Assembly: GCA_016872645.1 (NCBI GenBank)
Contig: VGZH01000044.1
Location: 1-47,649 of the forward strand
Direction: 5' to 3'
Source of the DNA: Planctomycetota bacterium
Lineage (GTDB): Bacteria > Planctomycetota > Planctomycetia > Planctomycetales > Planctomycetaceae
Length of the DNA: 47,649 nucleotides
Positions 1 through 7,845 of this stretch are shown piece after piece. Position 1 is the first letter of the stretch. Every line of letters starts with the position of its first letter. Under the pieces are notes generated by a model. The model did no database searches and was not told the origin of the DNA. It saw nothing but the letters and a program-made list of their open reading frames with translations. A program made the position numbers and the translations under genes.

Positions 1-69
1 CCGGTTCCATCCGCGATGAACTGCCCGGCGTGTCCGTTTCGCGAGCCGTGCCGTCGCTGGACCGGTTAG
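1..69 (+). CDS. C-terminal end of an unidentified protein with a Cys cluster (partial)
   Basis: Frame 1 is open from the window edge to a TAG at 67-69 and gives the last 22 residues of a protein. The tail contains CPACPFREPC, a tight three-Cys cluster. Clusters of this shape (C-x2-C-x6-C, usually with CPF or CPY) end many Cas4/RecB-like PD-(D/E)XK nucleases, where they help bind an iron-sulfur cluster. That identity is an inference from a short tail, because the nuclease core lies outside the window. It is followed 41 bp later by a small membrane protein gene on the same strand and may belong to the same mobile-element transcript. Confidence 0.4.
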   Translation, partial: PVPSAMNCPACPFREPCRRWTG

Positions 70-110
70 CTGCGGTGATGACCGCATCCCTCCAACCAAT
101 AGGAGATCAA

Positions 111-239
111 ATGGAATCATTATTTGCCGTCGCGCTGCTGGTCGGCGTCGTCTTATTCTTTTTCCAGTCTGGTAAGCGACTCGGCAGCCGCCGCGGCTTC
201 CACGCTGGATGTCGCTGTCGTCGTCGCCGATTCCGCTGA
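111..239 (+). CDS. Small single-span membrane protein with a cationic tail, 42 aa
   Basis: A 42-residue ORF starts at ATG 111 behind an AGGAG box at 101-105, which is why this start is preferred to upstream ones. Residues 3-18 form one hydrophobic segment (LFAVALLVGVV then FFF). The rest is strongly basic, with many Arg and an RCRRRRFR end. The expected topology is a short membrane anchor with a positively charged cytoplasmic tail. It lies between the Cys-cluster protein and the coiled-coil gene at 304 on the same strand. No family is recognised; small membrane proteins of this type can be holin-like, toxin-like or simple anchors, and the sequence does not decide. Confidence 0.5.
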   Translation: MESLFAVALLVGVVLFFFQSGKRLGSRRGFHAGCRCRRRRFR

Positions 240-303
240 CGAGCTTGGGCATTGCTCGATTCATCCGCCTTTCATTTTCACGCATCCCTCAAGGAGACCC
301 GCC

Positions 304-849
304 ATGCCGCTGACCGTGGCTGAAAAAGAACATTGGAAAGAGCGCATCTCACGCCGCATCGACAAGAAGATCGCCGCCATTACCGCGCGCGATCCTGGTC
401 TGTTTGACCGTCTTGGCAGCGAAGCCCGACAGCGGGCCATCCAATCGTTGGGTGTGAGTGAACTCATGGCCGAACAGGAACAACTTGAACAACAGAAGAA
501 AGCCCTGGAGACCCGCGACGGGGTCGTGTGCCGCTTGCTGCTCGCCCGCCTGCGCGGAGTCCCAGCCGAGACGATCGACATGTACTCCATGTGTCGGTCG
601 GAGACCGAGATCGGCAACGCCATCAAAAGTCGTCAGGCCGTCCACGAAGATGAACTGATGCGAGAGCACGAACTCGGCCGCCAGATCGTTCAACTCCGGC
701 TGGAGCGGGAGAATTTGTTGGACACCGTCTTTTTAGCCACCTCACCCATTCAAGTTCGGGTTCTGTGGGAGAAGGTTTCCGACTTGCTCGGTGACGAATT
801 GTCGCAGTTGCAGCGTGCGGCACTGCAGATCCAGCCGCCCGTTGAATGA
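304..849 (+). CDS. Coiled-coil protein of unknown function, 181 aa
   Basis: ATG 304 follows an AAGGAG box at about 290-295. The same frame is open further upstream, but only this start has a ribosome site. The protein is rich in Glu, Gln, Leu and Arg, and residues 45-75 (EQEQLEQQKKALE) and about 115-140 read as amphipathic helices likely to form a coiled coil. There is no signal peptide or membrane segment. It ends 30 bp before a strong intrinsic terminator, so it is probably the last gene of a rightward transcript that includes the 42-aa membrane protein. I do not recognise a family. Its position in the element suggests an accessory or structural helper role. Confidence 0.7.
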   Translation: MPLTVAEKEHWKERISRRIDKKIAAITARDPGLFDRLGSEARQRAIQSLGVSELMAEQEQLEQQKKALETRDGVVCRLLLARLRGVPAETIDMYSMCRSETEIGNAIKSRQAVHEDELMREHELGRQIVQLRLERENLLDTVFLATSPIQVRVLWEKVSDLLGDELSQLQRAALQIQPPVE

Positions 850-879
850 CGTCATCTCTTTCGTGTCGAGAAGAACCAC

Positions 880-919
880 GCCGGGCCGCATGGTGCGGCC
901 CGGCTCTTTTGATTTTCTT
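880..919 (+). terminator. Strong rho-independent terminator
   Basis: A perfect 11-bp GC-rich stem (880-890 with 894-904, loop TGG) is followed by a T-rich run at 905-919. It lies 30 bp after the stop of the coiled-coil gene and ends the rightward transcript just before the convergent gene at 951. Confidence 0.9.
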
Positions 920-950
920 AGCACTCACAGATTCAACGACGAGATGGTGG

Positions 951-1691
951 TCAACTGCGAGGCTTACGGCGACGGCCTTTCTTGTGTGGCCGCTTCGCGG
1001 GCCTCGGCGGCGACGTGAGCTGTTTCTCCAGCCGAGCACTTTCAGATTTCACTTCCGCCAAGAATTTGGCAAGCTGCTGTAGCTCAAGCTGATCGGCAGC
1101 GTGACGCAACTTGACTCTATCCCGAATCGAATCCAACTCCCCGACAAACTTCTTCGCGCGGGCCAGCCAGAGATTCCCTTCGCGAACGATCTGCTGGATG
1201 GCATCGGTGGGATTCTTCGGGAGTTCGACACGACGGCCGTGACCTGGTGGGCGGCCTTCCAGTTTTCGGATCTCGGCGTGGAGTCGGGTGGGAGACCAGC
1301 CGTTAGTGGCAGCGTTAGCAGCCATCTCGGTCCGCTTCACCGGGTTCTTGATGGTCAACAAGTACGGCAGGTAGCCCCAGTGCAGCGGCAGCCTGTTTAG
1401 GCGGCGGAGCATGCAGAACTCTACAAGCTGTTCAGCCGAGTACGACTTTGCGAACAACTTGAAGCGTCTCAACGCACCTGAATCTAAACCCTTCTTTACC
1501 GCCAACTCCTCCGTAGTGGTGCCGTTCTTGATCTGTTCGGTGTTGGCCTCAAGCCCCATCGCATGATGATCTTTGACACGCTGAACAATCCGTTCGGCTT
1601 TGGCAGTCACCGCAGCCTGTTTTGCAGAAGCTGTCGTTGGTGGTGTCGTTGCCATTTTCAGCCGACTTTGTTGTTTTCGTGTCTTCCGCAT
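951..1691 (-). CDS. DUF1016-N-like protein without a nuclease domain, 246 aa
   Basis: The central part (roughly residues 95-150) has the pattern of the DUF1016 N-terminal (YhcG-type) helical domain: a WGYLPYLL block, then an ENP/KNP-like turn, then NGWSPTRLHAEIRKL. In YhcG-type proteins this domain precedes a PD-(D/E)XK nuclease. Here the C-terminal 80 residues are instead a charged helix and a very basic tail (KRPHKKGRRRKPRS), which suggests nucleic-acid binding. Start chosen: ATG 1691, 13 nt after AAAGGAGGGG; ATG 1654 is an alternative with no visible ribosome site. It is the last gene of the leftward replication-gene cluster. The family call rests on the motif pattern only. Confidence 0.6.
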   Translation of the reverse strand: MRKTRKQQSRLKMATTPPTTASAKQAAVTAKAERIVQRVKDHHAMGLEANTEQIKNGTTTEELAVKKGLDSGALRRFKLFAKSYSAEQLVEFCMLRRLNRLPLHWGYLPYLLTIKNPVKRTEMAANAATNGWSPTRLHAEIRKLEGRPPGHGRRVELPKNPTDAIQQIVREGNLWLARAKKFVGELDSIRDRVKLRHAADQLELQQLAKFLAEVKSESARLEKQLTSPPRPAKRPHKKGRRRKPRS

Positions 1692-1811
1692 CTCGAGCCA
1701 AACCCCTCCTTTCCAGAGGAACTGCCTGCAACGGCCCTGCTGCAGGCAGTTCATCTTACTCTCGCTACCGTGGCGTGGCTCGATCCATGCCTGCATCGCG
1801 TACCGCCGCTA

Positions 1812-3023
1812 CTACTGCACACAAAAATCCCTCGCGGTAGTCAAATAGCGCTGAATCAAAGTCTCACGAGTCCAACGAGGGAGCTGCTCAAGCACACCCG
1901 AAACCGCATCTTCAGGGTGGCCAGCCGCAAGACAAATGGACCGGATTCGGTCGAGTGTGTCCACCGCAGGAGCGGACTGCCAAGTATCAACAAGCTCCCC
2001 AAGCCCCAATGCATGATCTTGTACCCACGTCCAGAGGAGGTCGTCGAACTGCATCACAGCGGCGACGTCGAGGAAAGCGTAAATCAAGGTGCTCAAATTA
2101 ACGAATGCGCGATCCGCCAAGCGGCAGCGGAGCCGCGGTCCATCGAAGTCCAAAAGATAATCATTGAGATCAAAAGGCGTACTCCTCATATCTGGACTGT
2201 GCGTGCCTTGCCGCCAACGCGAGCCGGAGAATTCTTCGGCGTGCAGGAACACTGGCGATTTCACAGCTTCAGGATTTTCGCCCAAGATAATGACTTGAGA
2301 GCCCCGACGAAGAACCGTCGACTTGTCATTCAGTTGCGCGCTCACGCTGACTGCCCTCCTGAACCGCAATTCAGTCGCAAAATGAAACAACGGGTTTCTC
2401 CGACTGATTGTTTGCGCGTGAGAGGGAGAGCTGGGGTCTGCGAGTCCAAGCTGCAGCCAGCGCTGGGTCTCGCGATCTTTGACGAATGGAGCCAAATCCA
2501 TCATGACTTCCTCAACCACAATCCGCTTCTCGCCGTCATAGAAATACTCTGCGACGGCATACCAGTTATGAGCCTGCGCGGCCGCTTGAATCGCGTCGAT
2601 CAAATCGCAACTGGAATAACACCGATAAGGCAGGCGAGTTTGCGCAGCGAGTTTTCCGAGCGGTATAGTCAGCAGTGCCGGAACAATGGACTTCAGCCGC
2701 TCGACGACGAAGTCTGCGTCCTGCCCAAAATCCACTAGAGCCTGCGCGGCTTCGGCGAAGGATCGGCAGTTGCCGCTGTTGACCGATTCAACGAACCGCT
2801 GCGTGATCTGCAGGATTTTGCAGTCGGCTTGGATCGGCGCGTCTTGGCCGTGTGGCAGCCCCAATTCAGCGATCGGCGACAAGCACAGCCGAGTCAGGTT
2901 GGCGGGTGTGATCAGCGTGGCGAGGTCGATGTCGAGCTTGGGCTTTTCTTGGCCGGGAATCGGCAAGGATGACGTCGAGCCGAGCTCATCCATGTGAAGT
3001 TCTGAAACGGGGATGTGGGACAT
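1812..3023 (-). CDS. Unknown element-borne protein, 403 aa
   Basis: The gene starts at ATG 3023 directly behind TTTAGGAG, so the start is firm. The product has no signal peptide and no membrane segment. It is a mixed alpha/beta, probably cytosolic protein with several Trp/Tyr-rich stretches (NWYAVAEYFYDGEKR near residue 150) and a hydrophobic helical patch near residue 325. I recognise no catalytic motif or family. It lies between the primase-polymerase gene and the DUF1016-N-like gene on the same strand, behind a 12-bp GC-rich hairpin. Cargo or a replication/maintenance factor of the element are both possible. Confidence 0.65.
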   Translation of the reverse strand: MSHIPVSELHMDELGSTSSLPIPGQEKPKLDIDLATLITPANLTRLCLSPIAELGLPHGQDAPIQADCKILQITQRFVESVNSGNCRSFAEAAQALVDFGQDADFVVERLKSIVPALLTIPLGKLAAQTRLPYRCYSSCDLIDAIQAAAQAHNWYAVAEYFYDGEKRIVVEEVMMDLAPFVKDRETQRWLQLGLADPSSPSHAQTISRRNPLFHFATELRFRRAVSVSAQLNDKSTVLRRGSQVIILGENPEAVKSPVFLHAEEFSGSRWRQGTHSPDMRSTPFDLNDYLLDFDGPRLRCRLADRAFVNLSTLIYAFLDVAAVMQFDDLLWTWVQDHALGLGELVDTWQSAPAVDTLDRIRSICLAAGHPEDAVSGVLEQLPRWTRETLIQRYLTTARDFCVQ

Positions 3024-3086
3024 AACTGAAAACTCCTAAAGGATGGCCGCCCCTGCAACGAAAGGGACACGACCACGACGGATGAG

Positions 3087-3113
3087 GCCAGCCGCCGACC
3101 ATCGGCGGCTGGC
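3087..3113. repeat. 12-bp perfect hairpin in the primase-403 aa intergenic region
   Basis: Bases 3087-3098 pair perfectly with 3102-3113 around a 3-nt loop. The stem is almost all G:C. It sits 64 bp upstream of the start of the 403-aa gene and is not followed by a T run on the minus strand, so it is more likely an RNA processing or stability element, or a protein site, than a terminator. The rest of 3024-3297 holds no gene I can support. Confidence 0.6.
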
Positions 3114-3297
3114 GGTGCGGACAGGGGATGTGACGTCGGCGGCTCGGGGGAGGGCGGGCGAGTTGGGCGGTAGTAATCATGAAGGGCTTCGTTGTCATGG
3201 TGGTTGTATTTGGTTTCTAATTACCGTGGTTTCTATGTACTGGTGACTGACCACACCGGATCAACAGGCTGTGAATGCGACCCTCCTATTCGGGCCG

Positions 3298-4440
3298 TCA
3301 ATGCCGCCGGGTAGCCCGGTAGGCGGCACCGCGGTCCCGATACGGCCGCCCAGCACCCGTAGCGACACCCCGGCTTCGTGCGCCGTACGGCAGCTCCGGC
3401 GGTCGATAGCCGGCGGCGGAGAGTGCCGCGGCGGCGGCGGCAAAATCGCCGTGATGCTCCATCGCTGCGAAAAACTCGAACCTCGAATACGACTTATTTT
3501 GTTCCAGCGGCGCGGCGCTCGACGAAAATACAAACAGACGTTCGCAGCCGGCGTAGTCCAACGAAGCACTCGTCCCCGATGACTTCCCGGGACGCCGCCA
3601 AAACGAGACGCCGCCGCCACCCTCGATTACGAAGGACCAACCGTGACGCTCAAGTAACTCCGGCCAGTCGGCGCGGGCGTTAAAGAGGTCGCCTGGCCGC
3701 ATACCAGTTGCCAATGCGGTTGTTTTCGAATCCGATTCCAGTCGATTCTTATTTTCTGCTGCGGGAATTTGATTGAACGACCGTGATATCGCGTGCAGGA
3801 CTTCGCGCTCGGACTCACTGATCGTCGCAACATCCAGGAGCGTCCGGGGGGTCATGTACTGATACATCCGCATCGACTTGTGGCATTCCGGCGGGGACGG
3901 GAACGTCGTCACATAGCTCCGCTCACCCCTCGTCTCGACAAGCGTTTTGATTTGCGGGATGCCGTTTCCGTCCGGGACCATCCCATGTGCGAGGATCGTG
4001 CTCCCCTCGATCACCGGACAGCGAAAAAAGGCGTGCAGCCCCGGTCGTGGCGTCTGCACGAGGACCAGGCGGTCAAGCACGTCCGGTGCCGCCTGACTAA
4101 CCTGATCGAGCCACGGCTGGATGAGGTCTGGCACATCCACGTCGATTGCCTCCAGGCCGCCAGAGACTGTCCCGCAAACGACGCCGAGGCCGTACGGGAT
4201 TGCGCCACGGCAATACCAGCATTCTAACTCGTCGGTCGTAGGCAGCCGGGTCTGGAACGGAGACCAACTACGATGAGGGTCTGCACCTGGAATCGACGTG
4301 TGCATGGGAAGGAGGTGCCCGGCGGGGGCCTTCTCCCCGTCCTTGGAGATCGGGATGACCGAGATCCCGGCAGCGACAAAGGCGCGGGCCCAGGCCAGGA
4401 CGACGGAGTGAGGGACATAGATCGGAGTGTAGTCGGGCAT
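3298..4440 (-). CDS. Bifunctional DNA primase/polymerase (prim-pol, AEP superfamily), 380 aa
   Basis: The protein matches the prim-pol N-terminal domain of mobile elements: an N-terminal helix with AGISVIPI and a Lys-rich loop, YGLGVVCG, the metal-binding AIDVDVP (Asp100, Asp102), and PRPGLHAFFR with His136. These elements prime and extend DNA during replication of plasmids and phage-like elements. Residues after about 230 are less conserved and contain RPGDLFNARADWPELLERHGW, a common linker in element replicases. Start chosen: ATG 4440, behind GGAAGGAA; the longer frame back to 4656 crosses an AT-rich non-coding stretch. It is transcribed after the DUF927 helicase, so the pair forms a replication module. 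Confidence 0.85.
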   Translation of the reverse strand: MPDYTPIYVPHSVVLAWARAFVAAGISVIPISKDGEKAPAGHLLPMHTSIPGADPHRSWSPFQTRLPTTDELECWYCRGAIPYGLGVVCGTVSGGLEAIDVDVPDLIQPWLDQVSQAAPDVLDRLVLVQTPRPGLHAFFRCPVIEGSTILAHGMVPDGNGIPQIKTLVETRGERSYVTTFPSPPECHKSMRMYQYMTPRTLLDVATISESEREVLHAISRSFNQIPAAENKNRLESDSKTTALATGMRPGDLFNARADWPELLERHGWSFVIEGGGGVSFWRRPGKSSGTSASLDYAGCERLFVFSSSAAPLEQNKSYSRFEFFAAMEHHGDFAAAAAALSAAGYRPPELPYGARSRGVATGAGRPYRDRGAAYRATRRH

Positions 4441-4744
4441 GATGTTCCTTCCGGCGAAGGGCAGTGGTGTGTTGTTCGGCATTTTGGGAACAGCGAAAGG
4501 GGTGAGGTCACAAGAAGTTGCGGCAGATGTTCCCTTGTTCGCAGTGTTTTGGGTTCGACAGCGCGTATCTATATAAAAACAACAAATACTCGGATTGATA
4601 AATCCAATTGGTGATGGACATATAGAGTCATGTAATAAATATAGAACAGGGAACAATTAAAAAAGAAAACCTCTAATTACCCTGCCCTCATGGACTTCCG
4701 ACTGTTCCCTCCCTGTTCCCGTTTTCGCCAGATCGAGAACAACG
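4441..4744. other. AT-rich gap with iterated TGTTCCC motifs; candidate replication origin
   Basis: This gene-free gap separates the primase and helicase genes. TGTTCCC occurs at 4528-4534, 4703-4709 and 4714-4720 on the plus strand and at 4649-4655 on the minus strand. Each copy is followed by a second TGTTC: after 1 nt (4528-4540), after 0 nt (minus strand, 4655-4644) and after 4 nt (4703-4720). Between them, 4565-4680 is unusually A+T rich and includes the small hairpin GGATT-GATA-AATCC. Direct iterated motifs flanking an AT-rich block beside replicase genes are typical of iteron origins. That role is inferred; operator sites for a repressor would look similar. Confidence 0.45.
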
Positions 4745-7075
4745 TCATGCCACAGCCTCCTCGGTCCCCATCACCGAGCGGATCGCGTCCCACCGGATCG
4801 CGACCATCTCGATCGTGTCCGCGTCGATCCTGACCTTCAACGTCGTCTTCCCGTCGCTGGCCCGAAGCCACTCTCTGTCTTTCCAGAGCCGGCGGACTGC
4901 GGCCGCCTCGAAGCCTCTCTCTTCGAGAACCTTGTCCAACCGGTGTGGATACAGCGCCAAGCACTCTGGCTCCCCTTGGCGGCCAGTAACGCGCCATCGA
5001 CCTGCCCATCCAGTAGATGGTGCGTATAGACGGTTCGAAGACGTCCAGAGATCACTCTCATGGGCGTGGCACCATCCGGCGACGTACCTGAGAGCGACTG
5101 CGGCGCGATCGGCTTCATCCGTCTCTGCGGTAATCTCAGCCCAGAGAGCGTTGGCGGTCTGCAGATTATCCCACGGCAGGATGCCGGCTTGACACGCCAG
5201 TTCCTCAGTGACATGCAGCACAGCGAAGTGCTCGGCCATCCGACCTGCCACGGAGTTGGTACCAGCTCTCTGCTGAAAGAACTCTCGGAGTTGCCGGAAT
5301 CGTTCTTGAATGACGGGCCAACTGTCCTCGCTATTGATCAAGTGTCGGACGAACCTCGGACCAGCGTGACCATAATGCTCGCGGATGACCTCGTTGAGCT
5401 GACTGACAAGGGAGGCAGATCCAGCAGTCAGTTGCCCGAATGGGCTACCCCACATCTCAAGTGCCCGTGCCCGCGTCCCACCATGCTCGGTGTAGGTCGT
5501 CAATGGACCTTCGCCGGTGGTACACATCACCGTACGCCAGACATTGGTCCGAGCTAAACCGCGTTCACTCCCGCGGCCACGTCCGCGCCCGTTTGTGACG
5601 TCATAGATGGTCTGTCCGATGTCGTGTCGGTTTTTTGCGCGCTGCGTGTCGTCGATGATTAACGGGATGCAATCGTTGATCGCCGAAGCCCGTTCGAGCC
5701 ATACACGCGTCGCATCCCATGTACCGATCGCTGCTGCTGGGGAACGCTCATCGGGACACCCCCAACACGACGCTCCGAGGCGTAGGGTTGACGTTTTTCC
5801 GGTGGAAGTCGCGCCGGCGTAGCTGATGATGAAGTTATGAGTGGCGAGAGGAGCCAGTAGCGGCGGTGCAAGACTGGCGATAACGCCCAATCGCGCGCGG
5901 GGGAATTGTTGCAGAGGCGTAATGGCATTGCGCCAAGTGTCGAAATCTCCCTTATCGTGCAAGCCGGCGACAAGCTGCTCGTCGCCGACATCGAATCCCC
6001 GAAACTCGACCCGCTCCGTTTGTCCTTCTGAGGACTCATTTGAGACCAATTGCCGGCCACATAAAAACAACTGATACTCATCGTTGCCTCTTAACCATCC
6101 CATCCGGTGTGATACTCGTGATTGCGGCAGGACGTCGAAGTTCGCAACTTCAATGTCGAGCAAATAATCCACCAACGCCTCGGCATTGGTGCTCGTGACG
6201 GGCAATCCATAGTCAGCCAATTCGACGATCGTACGAGACTTCGCAATAGTGCCCCGTGCTACGATCCGTGTGTGCCATGCTCCACCGCGCCACCACGCGA
6301 GCTCGACGGACTCATCGCCCCCATCGACATCCGTAAGTCTTCGTGTGGCCAACACAGGGGCCGGCACGAGCACCTCGGGGCCTGCGGTGCGCGACACGAT
6401 TCCGTCGGCCGTGAGGATCCACTTTGGCGGTACGATCGTGTCGGCCGGACATGGAGCGTCCGGCAGGACTTCATGGACACGTACAGCGTTATCGTCACCA
6501 CGACCAGCAACCGGCCGACGAAGAAGATCACGGGCTTGGGCGACAAGCGCAGCGACGCGTAGGCCGCGAACGCCATGTTCGCGAAGGCGATTTACAATCG
6601 AATTGCATGCGATCTCCAGCCCATTGGGCTGGGCGTAGGCGGCAGCTTCGACTGCGAATGTGAGCACTGAACTACGATCAGAAGTGCTTTGGTCGGCACG
6701 AAAGAGTGATAGAATCGCGTCAAGAAGGTCAGCGTGTGTGTCGCCATTATGAGTGACACGATAGGCGACATCACCATGTTCGCGACCGAGGTCGGCTAGC
6801 CACCGCAGGATTTTTCGCCGGTCCTCGTCCGGCCATTCGATTAGAAGGCTAAGTTCAGCGACGATCCGCCCGCCATCGCCGCAGCGCCGTCGGAGTTCTT
6901 CGAGGCGGGCGGGATCGTGGATCGTATCACCATCGACCACGACGGCTTGACCGTCGATGAAGAGCGCGAAGAGGGTGAGGCGGCCCGTTGGCGTCGATTC
7001 GTGCGAATGATCGGCGGCAGGCGGATTGCCCGCAGGAAAGGCGGATGGTATAGTCATCTTGCTTTGAATCCTCAT
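4745..7075 (-). CDS. DUF927-type helicase/ATPase of a mobile element, 776 aa
   Basis: The C-terminal half carries a P-loop ATPase: Walker A GATSTGKT at residues 421-428 and Walker B PLIIDDT at 471-477. These are followed by GRGRGSERG near 500 and MCTTGEGPL near 525, a layout seen in DUF927 proteins, which are replicative helicase-like ATPases of phages and plasmid-like elements. The N-terminal 200 residues look like an accessory domain. No membrane segment is present. Alternative starts are ATG 7075 and ATG 7057; neither has a strong ribosome site. It lies downstream of two small DNA-binding genes and upstream of the primase-polymerase on the same strand, consistent with one replication operon. 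Confidence 0.8.
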   Translation of the reverse strand: MRIQSKMTIPSAFPAGNPPAADHSHESTPTGRLTLFALFIDGQAVVVDGDTIHDPARLEELRRRCGDGGRIVAELSLLIEWPDEDRRKILRWLADLGREHGDVAYRVTHNGDTHADLLDAILSLFRADQSTSDRSSVLTFAVEAAAYAQPNGLEIACNSIVNRLREHGVRGLRVAALVAQARDLLRRPVAGRGDDNAVRVHEVLPDAPCPADTIVPPKWILTADGIVSRTAGPEVLVPAPVLATRRLTDVDGGDESVELAWWRGGAWHTRIVARGTIAKSRTIVELADYGLPVTSTNAEALVDYLLDIEVANFDVLPQSRVSHRMGWLRGNDEYQLFLCGRQLVSNESSEGQTERVEFRGFDVGDEQLVAGLHDKGDFDTWRNAITPLQQFPRARLGVIASLAPPLLAPLATHNFIISYAGATSTGKTSTLRLGASCWGCPDERSPAAAIGTWDATRVWLERASAINDCIPLIIDDTQRAKNRHDIGQTIYDVTNGRGRGRGSERGLARTNVWRTVMCTTGEGPLTTYTEHGGTRARALEMWGSPFGQLTAGSASLVSQLNEVIREHYGHAGPRFVRHLINSEDSWPVIQERFRQLREFFQQRAGTNSVAGRMAEHFAVLHVTEELACQAGILPWDNLQTANALWAEITAETDEADRAAVALRYVAGWCHAHESDLWTSSNRLYAPSTGWAGRWRVTGRQGEPECLALYPHRLDKVLEERGFEAAAVRRLWKDREWLRASDGKTTLKVRIDADTIEMVAIRWDAIRSVMGTEEAVA

Positions 7076-7120
7076 GAACGCCCGCCGGCTGGCACCGAGC
7101 GGGTGTTCGCGTTTAGCAGA

Positions 7121-7384
7121 TCAAATATCTGCGAGCGTTGACCTGCCGGCGCAAGCCCCACGGCTCAGCCAACGATCGAGGGCACGCCGGTCATAGCGGA
7201 CGATTCGGCCTATCTTCGAGAAAGGCACATAGCGTGCGCTTGTCCAGTTGCGAAGCGTGCCGATGGCGACTCGCAAATAGAGCGCGGCCTCGATCGGCGT
7301 CAGCCAGTGGCTTCGTTGGTCGTCGAGGGGTGGCGTACTCGCAACGGCCGTGGTGCTAGGAGTTCGAACGGCGCTACGAGGCAT
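7121..7384 (-). CDS. Excisionase-type helix-turn-helix protein (HTH_17), 87 aa
   Basis: Residues 27-75 follow the MerR-like helix-turn-helix of excisionases and AlpA-type regulators: LTPIEAALYLRV, then TLRNWTSARYVPFSKIG, then RIVRYDRRALDRWL. Such proteins bind DNA at element ends or promoters and act as directionality factors or activators. The start overlaps the end of the upstream 80-aa gene by 11 bp, so the two are translationally coupled. The DUF927 helicase follows 45 bp downstream. The DNA-binding call is solid, but the split between excisionase and replication regulator is not decided by sequence. Confidence 0.8.
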   Translation of the reverse strand: MPRSAVRTPSTTAVASTPPLDDQRSHWLTPIEAALYLRVAIGTLRNWTSARYVPFSKIGRIVRYDRRALDRWLSRGACAGRSTLADI

Positions 7385-7616
7385 GGCTGTGAGCCTCCTC
7401 GACTCTCGACGAGATCACGCCGCGCTCCACGAGCACCTGCTCGATGAGTGGCAGCACTTCGCGCGAGATCATCCGATGCCCCGCGATGATGGGACACAGA
7501 CGGTCGTCGATCCGGCGGTCATATAGCAGGGTGCTGATGTCACGCGGCCGTACAGGACAGCCACAGTGGTGCTCGATCTCGCGAGCAGCTCCCGACACGG
7601 TGAGCAGGTCAACCAT
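7374..7616 (-). CDS. Small putative DNA-binding protein, 80 aa
   Basis: This short soluble protein begins LTVSGAAREI and continues with RPRDISTLLYDRRIDDRLCPIIAGHRMISREVLPLI. That is the layout of a small winged helix-turn-helix that reads a regulatory site, with a predicted recognition helix near residue 25 and a wing (CPIIAGHRMI). It is the first gene of the leftward cluster, starting 147 bp from a nested inverted-repeat region, and it overlaps the next gene by 11 bp. A regulator of the replication operon is the likely job. The exact family is not recognised. Confidence 0.6.
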   Translation of the reverse strand: MVDLLTVSGAAREIEHHCGCPVRPRDISTLLYDRRIDDRLCPIIAGHRMISREVLPLIEQVLVERGVISSRVEEAHSHAS

Positions 7617-7762
7617 TTCGGATCCTCCAGGTGGTCATGACGGCGATCACCATCGTCGTCGTGTGTAGTCCCTGGAGATCTGGCTCACGCGCGGAGGTCT
7701 GGTCGTTTTAGTCAAACAGCAATGGCCATCCTTGACATGAGTTACGTCGCGCAACGACGGAT

Positions 7763-7845
7763 ACCAAATAATTTTGGATGATCCATTTTCATCCAATTGA
7801 TCCACTTGCGAAGGCGATCAAACGGCGACAATTCAATTATTTGGT
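7763..7845. promoter_or_regulatory. Nested inverted repeats upstream of the replication operon
   Basis: An outer 10-bp inverted repeat (7763-7772 ACCAAATAAT with 7836-7845) encloses an inner 8-bp one (7774-7781 TTGGATGA with 7789-7796). The motif GATCC recurs at 7781-7784 and again after the inner repeat. The tract is A+T rich, lies between the 366-aa gene and the leftward operon and overlaps the former's stop codon. An operator or promoter region is the best reading. A recombination or origin accessory site is also possible. Confidence 0.45.

Noticed and set aside
124-303. Upstream extension of the coiled-coil gene
   Set aside because: There is no ribosome site and the composition is poor; ATG 304 has a clear site.
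1563-2738. Long plus-strand ORF (391 codons)
   Set aside because: It runs antisense to the 403-aa and DUF1016-N-like genes, which have ribosome sites and better codon patterns.
3298-4656. Longer start of the primase-polymerase at 4656
   Set aside because: The added 72 residues cross the AT-rich motif region and lack a ribosome site, while ATG 4440 has GGAAGGAA.
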